5,077 bases of DNA from Actinomycetes bacterium. Lineage in GTDB: Bacteria > Actinomycetota > Acidimicrobiia > Acidimicrobiales > Acidimicrobiaceae. The number at the start of each line of letters is the position of its first letter. Positions within the stretch are counted from its first letter, which is position 1. The position numbers and the translations under genes were made by a program. Location: assembly GCA_021844725.1 (NCBI GenBank), contig JAKBSX010000299.1, positions 1-5,077 of the forward strand, read 5' to 3'. Below are positions 1-5,077 of the stretch, piece after piece. The notes under the pieces are model-generated. The model was not told the origin of the DNA, ran no database searches, and worked only from the letters and a program-made list of their open reading frames with translations.

Positions 1-116
1 TATTTCGTTTCCAATGAAGATTTCAAACCTTCCACCCAAATATAAGGTGCTAATCGAGAATAATCACTGATATTTGTCAGCACGTCTCCAGCAAGTGCTC
101 TTATCTCAAAATCTGC
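1..116 (-). repeat. Left arm of a perfect 116-bp inverted repeat, inside exon 3
   Basis: Positions 1-116 are the exact reverse complement of 3903-4018; base i pairs with base 4019-i without mismatch. At 117 the match fails apart from two chance matches at 118-119. The arm may be longer, because it runs off the left edge of the window. It encodes residues 718-755 of the minus-strand protein (ADFEIRALAG to SLETK). Confidence 0.97.
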
Positions 117-2383
117 CATGATGTACGAATCTTCTGGAGGAGGAACGCTGTAAACTACTGGTATGCTTAGGAGTCTCCCCAAGTCCGCTGCAGAATCATA
201 GACCTACAGCGGATTTAGTGCGCAGGTACGCATTCAATAGTGGATAAGCGACCATACCTCAAGAAATCGGTTCTCGTCGCCTTGAGGCATTTGTACATAG
301 AGCACGGGTACATACAAGGCCTCATCAATCAGCAACTGTACAATTACTCGTGCAATCATAGCACCGGTTTCATCTTTCACCCCGAGTACTCTACAGTTTC
401 CGTGAAGAAGATATCCCAAAAGTCCCCGATTGCTCCCTTTCTGTTTGGAGCGGATACTCATACAAGTATTAACATCCTCGCCTAACATAAACAACGTTTG
501 CGGGTCATTATATCCCGGCAGGCGCCGAACAAACCCGTTGCTAATTACACGCCCTTCTTTCCAAGCTTCGACCAACTGTGCAGGGAACCGATCTAAATGG
601 ACTCTGTTCAATTTGTCCCCGAAACGAATGTCATCAACGGTTTCGTTTGATACGCCAAACAGCGCCTTGAGAAAACGCCTGTACTCAATTTGAATATCAG
701 GATTCGTAGCATGCATACGATAATAGTCTAGTAGTAAATGCGGCCTTCTCCAACTAGAGAAAATATAGTCTATCTCCTCTTTTACTTCACTCTGAAATAA
801 ATTGGAAACATCAGTCTTTAACATATCAGCAAGAATTTCGAAGAAGTGCAAATTTATCTCGCTGATTGTGGTAGAGTTGGGTGTAACAATTGAAGCGTCG
901 AGGGCAACCTTCGGATACTGGCTTTTAATCTGATTGACTTTTGACGCGGAAACCTTTTTAACTTCCGGCCACAGTTTCGTTTCTAAATCTTGGCTAATAT
1001 GGGCTCGATTTCTGCTGAAGCTGGGACCCTCAGAAGCAGAACTAAAATGTTCTAAGGCGCGAAGTCTCCATTGAAGTTTCGTTTTCAGGCGATGGGAATC
1101 CGGCAAAGCCCTTACAGCGATCGTAGTGGCAATAATAACTCGGATGCTTTTAGTCAATACCATGATATTCGAATCTTCTTGTTCTGAAATCGAGAGCATA
1201 GCATCAAGATAGCCTCCTAACTCGGCCATGCAAGAGAAGTAATCATCCCTGTCTCTCTTGTACCCTTCACTCCATACCGACGACGTACATAGTATTTCCA
1301 TGGCCAAAGAGTTCTTGCGGATTTCTTCCGGTAACGTAGGAGACACGAGATGTTTGTTCGAATCGATAAGGTGTAACGAGATCATGTCATTGATCCATCT
1401 GTGAGCATTAGCATTAAGGCGATATTTTCCAGAAAATAATATCACCTTAACATGACATACAGAATTTCATCGCCTTTACAGGGTAAGAGGCTTCTGTTCG
1501 ATGTATTCTCTGATTCAAAACGTTTACACGTGGCAAAGAAGCGCATTACACGAAGGTCTTCGGGAAGGTAGTTTTTCTCCTCAACAAATACTTTCGAACG
1601 TTTCAAATACGAATGACATCGCAGAGAAGTAACTGCGAAAGGAAATAGTAACCTTGCGTACACACTAATTTGAGAAATCGGAATACTTTCCATACTCAGC
1701 CTGTATGAATTGAGGAGTGAGGGATATGGACTACGGAGGAAAGCTTGAACATCTTTATTGCTATGATTGAGCGCAAAGTTGGGCGCAAACAAGCCTTTAC
1801 AGAACAATAGGAAAGCGAAGTGTCGATCTTGAACAGGAACGAGCTCAAGAAGTGGTTTCGCAAAGAAGATGAAGTCCCGATCGATAGTCGAAGCCAGACT
1901 CAGCCGGTAGGAGACCAGAGAGAGGAGAATCATGGAGAATGCTCGCTCGACTTTCCGTTTGATTTCAACGATATCCCGAGAGGGTACTTGAACTTCTCGT
2001 AGATGTCCGATGTCTTTCGGTAGCCCTTCCTTCTTAATGATGATCTTAACAAGGGGAAGTATGGGATGACTCAGGCTTTCGAGACGAGAAGTCGTCGAAT
2101 AAATCTCCCTAAGAGTATCCAAGTAGTCTGAAGGATAAGGAGAGACCCCTCGAAATTCGGTCTTGTTTTGTACATCACTTCGAATGAGATTGAATACAGC
2201 ATTCATATGAGACTTGTAAAGATAGGACTGAGTATCTTTCGAAGAGATGGGGTGTAAGTCATCGAGACAAGTGTTTATGAGTCTATCCATGGGCTCAGTA
2301 ATCCTCTTGGGACGAGAGTACGCAATGCTATGATCCGTAGTCCAACCAACGACAACGATCACGAGCCACGAATAGGCGATCAT
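1..2383 (-). CDS. Three-exon gene for a putative secreted protein with a Chlamydiae-like C-terminal domain (3' end outside window)
   Basis: I read one gene with exons 2383-1461, 1398-258 and 203-1. The first two exons sum to 2064 nt (688 codons), and exon 3 continues in frame to the window edge, giving at least 755 residues. The ATG at 2383 is chosen because it opens a hydrophobic leader (residues 6-14, WLVIVVVGW) typical of a signal peptide; the base at -3 is G. Residues about 30-600 match nothing I recognise and look mostly helical, with basic and hydrophobic blocks. Residues about 610-750 form a conserved-looking domain with TCMSI (619-623), GLLGYL (633-638), ARVIVQLL (657-664), PVLY (672-675), LLSIPVV (699-705) and APYIWV (740-745). 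From memory this resembles uncharacterised Parachlamydia/Simkania proteins. No catalytic residues can be assigned. Read without introns, it would be two ORFs (2383-1442; 1445-234, GTG start) overlapping in a GTGA, as in a bacterial operon. The spliced model is preferred because the domain runs on in frame across intron 2. Inference: a secreted eukaryotic protein of bacterial ancestry. Confidence 0.66.
18..500 (-). other. Chlamydiae-like 'TCxSI / GLLGYL' domain, interrupted by intron 2
   Basis: This region encodes residues of about 608-750. The order of motifs is LFMLGEDVNTCMSI, then NRGLLGYLLHGNCRVLGVKD, then GAMIARVIVQLL, then PVLYVQMP, then LGRLLSIPVVYSV, and finally SRLAPYIWVEG. It reads as alternating strands and helices in an alpha/beta fold. 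In the bacterial proteins I recall, the matching positions are roughly CQSI, GLLGYLMDG, GKIVAR, RLLW, PVLF and APYEY. The biochemical function of that family is unknown to me, and the call rests on remembered pattern, not on a search. The single Cys at residue 620 in TCMSI is conspicuous but not proven catalytic. Confidence 0.5.
204..257 (-). other. Intron 2 (54 nt, GT-AG, phase 0)
   Basis: On the minus strand the donor is CTTGAG|GTATGG, a strong consensus. The acceptor is CCGCTGTAG|GTC, preceded by a branch-like CACTAAAT about 12 nt before the acceptor. Removing it joins GAG to GTC TAT GAT in frame and bypasses the TGA at 234-236. The resulting run MPQGDENRFLE + VYDSAADLGRLLSIPVV continues the domain as expected: the family as I remember it has, after its PVLF/PVLY strand and a short loop, a helix ending in a 'LGIPLV'-like strand. 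That continuity is the best single argument for splicing here. Confidence 0.75.
1399..1460 (-). other. Intron 1 (62 nt, GT-AG, phase 2)
   Basis: On the minus strand the donor reads CT|GTATGT and the acceptor reads GCTCACAG|A, with a branch-site-like TAATGCTAATG about 10-20 nt before the AG. Removing it joins codons ATT CT + A TGG ATC, so the protein reads DEIL-WINDM with no frame change. It also removes both the TGA stop of the upstream frame and the GTG that would otherwise have to start the downstream frame. A competing donor, T|GTAAAG, 20 nt upstream would put the exons out of frame. Confidence 0.7.
2315..2383 (-). other. Predicted signal peptide of the minus-strand gene
   Basis: The first 23 codons encode a leader with the uninterrupted hydrophobic core WLVIVVVGW at residues 6-14. 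A polar stretch, TTDHS, follows, then IAYS and a basic RPKR. Cleavage after A21 or S23 would satisfy the small-residue -1 preference. There is no positive charge in the n-region, which is tolerated in eukaryotic signal peptides, and no second strong hydrophobic segment directly follows. A signal anchor is possible, but the short core favours a cleaved signal. Confidence 0.55.
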
Positions 2384-2548
2384 GCCTTGAATATTCTACT
2401 TTCACCACAACTTATGCAGAGGGTGGGTAGCTAAACTTAGCGATGGAAGACATGGAAGGATGGTCCATTCAAAGATTGCCAGGGCATGGCAACATGGCGA
2501 TCCCGATCGATTTAAAATTGATAAGGACCCCGGACCATCGATCGGTTC
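2384..2548 (-). other. 5' flank of the minus-strand gene
   Basis: No gene is seen here. On the minus strand, which is the relevant direction, an AT-rich ATTTTAAA (about 2511-2518) could act as a weak TATA-like element some 130 bp before the ATG. Upstream ATGs occur in between, so either the leader is short or transcription starts nearer the gene. No promoter is claimed. Confidence 0.3.
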
Positions 2549-2700
2549 ACAGAAATGTTCACGACCACGGTTTACAGAAATGTTCATGACCACGGTTCAC
2601 CAAAATGTTGACGACCACGGTTTACAGAAATGTTCACGACCACGGTTCATCGAAATCCGAAATGTTCCCGACCACGGTTCACGGATCACGGTTCACGACC
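2549..2700. repeat. 25-bp minisatellite upstream of the minus-strand gene
   Basis: Four near-identical 25-bp units lie at 2549-2573, 2574-2598, 2599-2623 and 2624-2648, with the pattern ACAGAAATGTTC-ACGACCACGGTTY. A fifth unit at 2649-2680 has 7 extra bases, and a decayed part unit lies at 2681-2700. The core CGACCACGGTT is the best kept. A further decayed trace may lie at 2532-2548. Units differ at few positions, so the array is young or homogenised. It sits 165-320 bp upstream of the start codon of the minus-strand gene. Confidence 0.93.
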
Positions 2701-3200
2701 CTTCTCCCCCTGGGAGCTGCGGGAAATCCGTTTTTTTCCGATTTTGGCCACAATTATCGGCGTGTTACGTACCACACGTGTCATACTGTATTACGGTGCT
2801 GATAGCGTCTCTAGTCTCTCAACCTATCTACCCTAGCTGTTTCTGCTGCTTGCGCTGGCAATTTTGCCGCAGTCAAAAAGCAGAGTGAAGGAATTCGACG
2901 TTATGGAAGTATGTACAGTAGATAGTACAATTTAGTAGCTGCTTATGTATTAAAATTTGCCGCCGAATCCTTTGAGTCGACCTTTGCTTCACATGTCTCC
3001 CAAAATAAAAGTATGTCACTAGATTTTCTTGCTATTAGGCGATCGATGCTTCCCCTAGTGAACAATGAGACTGCCGTGATACTGTAAGTGCGGCGAGGGC
3101 TTCATTACCCGGATTGGAAAATCATAATGCCTGTGTATGTATCAAGGATTCTTTTCGAGATTCCCCAAAAGATACACTGCAGATGCGGCGATTGAAACGT

Positions 3201-3224
3201 GCGGAAGGGCGGAAGAGCGGAAGG
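3201..3224. repeat. Short tandem repeat, three 8-bp units (GCGGAAGR)
   Basis: Three consecutive units GCGGAAGG, GCGGAAGA and GCGGAAGG. This is a small slippage-type repeat with no visible function. Confidence 0.8.
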
Positions 3225-3555
3225 ATCTTCTGCCGTGGTTCAGTACTCCAAAGTATCGGGCGGAGGTGCGACTGAGCTCGCCAGCAGTCTGCGGCAGTTG
3301 AGATAAACTGGGAACCGAACACATTCCGACTTTCTGTGTAGTGATATCTTTGAGCTCGCCATGGCGAGGTTGGTCCTGCCTCCTTCCTCTCTCATTAGCC
3401 ACCGAGCGATGACCCCGTACCTCCGAGTGGTCTTCAATCTCTGAAGTGTCTTCAGCCTCGCCGGTTCACCGCACTGTGTTCGGCCTCGCAGGAGTAAGCC
3501 ACTCGCAGCTGCTTATAGTTGGCGCACGGATGCCTCATACGACGGAGTGAGCGAA

Positions 3556-3595
3556 ACTTCGAGAGCCAGCGAAAGTGACGTCGTTCTCTCGAAGT
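3556..3595. repeat. Inverted repeat with a palindromic GACGTC in the loop
   Basis: ACTTCGAGAG (3556-3565) and CTCTCGAAGT (3586-3595) form a perfect 10-bp stem around a 20-nt loop. The loop contains TGACGTC (3576-3582), the core of a CRE/ATF-type site. The surroundings are rich in GTGA and GCGAAA words. It could be a regulatory site or only a local palindrome; no T-tract follows that would suggest a bacterial terminator. Confidence 0.4.
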
Positions 3596-3841
3596 GAAGT
3601 GATTTCACCGCACACAGCGAAAACACGCTTCCTGGAAATCTTATACTGGCGAAACTAGGCGTTCGCAGTTATATTTGAGTGATTAAATGATTGGATAAAA
3701 TTCTTTTTATGGTTTACGACAAATATTCGTCATAATATCTGTGTTAGGATATATACCCACGAAGTTTACGCTAGCTAAAAAACGTTGTTTCGCTCTAGTT
3801 CGTGAGTTACGGTCATATTCCTTGTCCGAAACAACAAAGAG

Positions 3842-3906
3842 GTAACGTTATACAGCACATCTAGCGGCGAAACTAGAGGAAACTTATTAAGGACTTACGA
3901 TTGCAG
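3842..3906 (+). other. Candidate 65-nt intron before the plus-strand segment
   Basis: AAAGAG|GTAACG at 3836-3847 could be a donor and GATTGCAG at 3899-3906 an acceptor. The implied 65-nt length matches the two introns of the minus-strand gene. The joined frame (…KQQR + D FEIR) is open back only to a TAG at 3796-3798 and contains no ATG, so the upstream exon would have to be untranslated or be spliced again. Equally, the CAG may be chance at a duplication breakpoint. Confidence 0.22.
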
Positions 3907-4018
3907 ATTTTGAGATAAGAGCACTTGCTGGAGACGTGCTGACAAATATCAGTGATTATTCTCGATTAGCACCTTATATTTGGGTGGAAGGTTTGAAATC
4001 TTCATTGGAAACGAAATA
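3903..4018 (+). repeat. Right arm of the perfect 116-bp inverted repeat
   Basis: This is the exact reverse complement of 1-116. It encodes the same peptide on the plus strand, in the same frame as the coding tail that follows it. Its upstream boundary, just before GCAG at 3903-3906, falls on a splice-acceptor-like TTGCAG, whereas the left arm has contiguous coding sequence (ATGGCAG) at that point. Confidence 0.97.
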
Positions 4019-4406
4019 CAGTATTGAGCATCCGCCCCAATTACTTAAAACTGGTCTTTCCTTTCCTAAAATCAACGCAGGGAGGCGTCCCGAAGATGCA
4101 TTAGAGAATAGCAATCTGCAGTGGCATTGGAAAATGCCAAGCTACAATGAAAGTCATTTGTTGATCGATTCGAATAAAGGAGACCACAATAGCCGACGGA
4201 AGTCAAGAGCTTTCGATAATTTCGAACAATCAATAAATAAGGAAGCGTCTAAGACCACTGGTTTGAAATCTGTTCAAGCTCGACTTGCCGATAGGCAGCG
4301 TCGGCTTGTTGAGAGTCAAAATAGTAAGAAAGAAAAATGGTCGCTATCTTCTAATGGAGCCTCGAGGGAATCGATGTTGCCTGAGGCTGACGAGGATGAA
4401 TATTAG
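3903..4406 (+). CDS. 3' coding segment: second, inverted copy of the gene's C-terminal part with its own tail (no start found)
   Basis: This open frame starts within the inverted repeat and runs to a TAG stop at 4404-4406, 167 residues. The first 38 residues are identical to residues 718-755 of the minus-strand protein. It then adds about 129 residues, from YSIEHPPQLLK to the acidic end PEADEDEY. The added part is polar and low in hydrophobics, with a basic, probably helical stretch (QARLADRQRRLVESQ) and no recognised domain. No ATG lies in frame before about 4127; a GTG at 3936 is a poor start in a eukaryote. It could be a terminal exon entered after CAG at 3906, an orphaned fragment from an inverted duplication, or the true tail of the minus-strand gene in an inverted allele. 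Joined to residue 717 it would give an 884-residue protein. Confidence 0.5.
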   Translation, partial: ADFEIRALAGDVLTNISDYSRLAPYIWVEGLKSSLETKYSIEHPPQLLKTGLSFPKINAGRRPEDALENSNLQWHWKMPSYNESHLLIDSNKGDHNSRRKSRAFDNFEQSINKEASKTTGLKSVQARLADRQRRLVESQNSKKEKWSLSSNGASRESMLPEADEDEY

Positions 4407-5077
4407 CCTTTCGGTGAGATGACGCACTACTTGATAAATATTAGATATTGGTAGTTGTAAATGCCAATATACTTTATGTGGGCAAAGTTAAACGAAATCC
4501 AGGTAGGCGTATAGCTCTTTCATAAGAGAGAAAGTCAACTGAAAAATAAGCCACACAAAATCGCAAAAAGAATGGGGGAGCTTTGAAAACGGAGCGCTTC
4601 GCAACGATATGTAACTATTGAGCGTGCAAAATTAGTTCATTTGCTAGTCGCTGCAAATTCAAGGTTTTACATTGAAAAGATTTCCATAGTAAAGCCCTAC
4701 GGAATTCGCCTCATTTTCAGTAGAGTTCATTTCATGAGAAGTGATGAATTTTACGAGCCAAGTGTCAAACTATCAGTTTTACCTTTCTCCAAACGGTTAA
4801 TGACGGCTCCGCATTTTGCTTGTTGTAAAACTGCTTTAAGAGAGATCGTAGGAACAAAGGTAACTATGATCGAGCCGAAGAATATTACCTTTGAACTTAA
4901 TCTTAGAGGATAGTACCACGGCATAGCAGTTGCGTAGCACCGTAACAAGAGACAGTGTTATTTATGCATGTAATAATGGCCACTGTATATTATCCTCAAA
5001 ATTGAGTTGCACTTAGTTACGCAATATGGTACCTTATCTCTTAACATTCATTTATTTATGTAGGCGGACTTCTAGAT
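4407..5077. other. AT-rich 3' flank without a supportable gene
   Basis: This follows the TAG of the plus-strand segment and may begin with its 3' UTR. No canonical AATAAA appears on the plus strand; the nearest variant is GATAAATA at about 4433-4440. A weak hairpin pairs ATATTGG (4445-4451) with CCAATAT (4464-4470). A stop-free stretch ending about 4913 has no ATG near its start and no recognisable content. Confidence 0.5.

Larger units (their letters stand above)
2701..3902. other. Intergenic or intronic stretch without a supportable gene
   Basis: I find no convincing coding region on either strand. The short open frames between 2460-2888 and 3122-3437 are accidental: the first ones run through the minisatellite in several frames, the others overlap each other in two minus-strand frames. 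The stretch is GC-richer from about 3180 to 3600 and AT-rich from about 3660 to 3900. It holds a triple 8-bp repeat (3201-3224), a 10-bp-stem hairpin (3556-3595) and two copies of an 11-mer (GGCGAAACTAG, at 3648 and 3866). It could contain a promoter or 5' exon of the plus-strand segment, but nothing decides this. Confidence 0.5.

Noticed and set aside
240..693. Plus-strand open frames of 81 and 87 codons
   Set aside because: They lie antisense to exon 2 of the minus-strand gene, overlap each other and show no recognisable content.
1442..1445. GTGA overlap between two ORFs, as in translationally coupled bacterial operon genes
   Set aside because: There is no Shine-Dalgarno sequence before the GTG. 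A 62-nt in-frame GT-AG intron removes both the stop and the GTG, and the second break downstream also resolves as an intron.
1820..2002. Plus-strand open frame of 60 codons
   Set aside because: It is antisense to exon 1 and is a shadow of that coding region.
2460..2888. Plus-strand open frame of 142 codons and two overlapping ones (HDHG-type repeats)
   Set aside because: The repeat peptides arise from the 25-bp minisatellite read in three frames. A 25-bp unit shifts frame at each copy, and nothing else suggests coding.
3122..3437. Three overlapping minus-strand frames of 65-86 codons
   Set aside because: They occupy different frames of the same GC-richer stretch and show no motif, signal or partner.
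1..4018. The 116-bp inverted repeats as terminal repeats of a DNA transposon
   Set aside because: The repeats are coding sequence of the enclosed gene, no transposase is present, and no target-site duplication is visible at the right arm; the left outer edge is outside the window.
4641..4913. Plus-strand open frame of 90 codons, with a reverse-strand one over its end
   Set aside because: It starts at TTG, has no upstream ATG and no recognised content, and lies in AT-rich flank. An unrecognised exon cannot be fully excluded.
1..5077. CRISPR array, tRNA, rRNA or toxin-antitoxin pair
   Set aside because: The only array has contiguous 25-bp units without spacers. No cloverleaf or rRNA-like sequence was recognised, and the two ORFs resolve into one spliced gene.

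Overview
The window looks like eukaryotic nuclear DNA, most likely from an invertebrate such as an arthropod, although it carries one domain of bacterial character. The main reason is that the two long minus-strand reading frames, at first sight separate genes overlapping by 4 bases (1442-1445), join in frame through two very short GT-AG introns (62 nt at 1399-1460 and 54 nt at 204-257) with good donor and branch-site sequences. Neither reading frame has a convincing Shine-Dalgarno site. The intergenic DNA holds a minisatellite. The organism call is inference; no rRNA, tRNA or housekeeping gene is present to settle it.

Positions 2383 down to 1 hold one minus-strand gene in three exons (2383-1461, 1398-258, 203-1), cut by the left edge of the window. 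Its product is at least 755 residues long. It begins with a signal-peptide-like segment, continues with about 550 residues of unrecognised, probably helical sequence, and ends with a compact conserved region (TCMSI / GLLGYL / ARVIVQLL / PVLY / LLSIPVV / APYIWV). From memory, this region resembles uncharacterised proteins of Parachlamydia/Simkania-type Chlamydiae. A bacterial domain in a spliced, apparently secreted protein would fit horizontal transfer followed by use as a secreted factor.

Positions 2384-3902 are non-coding as far as I can see. They hold a 25-bp minisatellite (2549-2700), a GC-richer stretch with small repeats and a hairpin, and an AT-rich stretch. Positions 3903-4406 on the plus strand hold an open 3' coding segment. 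Its first 116 bases are a perfect inverted copy of positions 1-116, inside exon 3 of the minus-strand gene, and it then continues in the same frame for about 129 codons to a stop. Positions 4407-5077 are AT-rich with no supportable gene.

The most striking feature is this arrangement: two perfect inverted copies of a coding segment, 3.8 kb apart, enclose nearly all of one gene, and each arm leads into its own 3' tail. Recombination between the arms would flip the gene and swap its C-terminal tail without breaking the frame. A structural variant, an inverted partial duplication or an assembly fold-back would also give this picture and must be excluded first.
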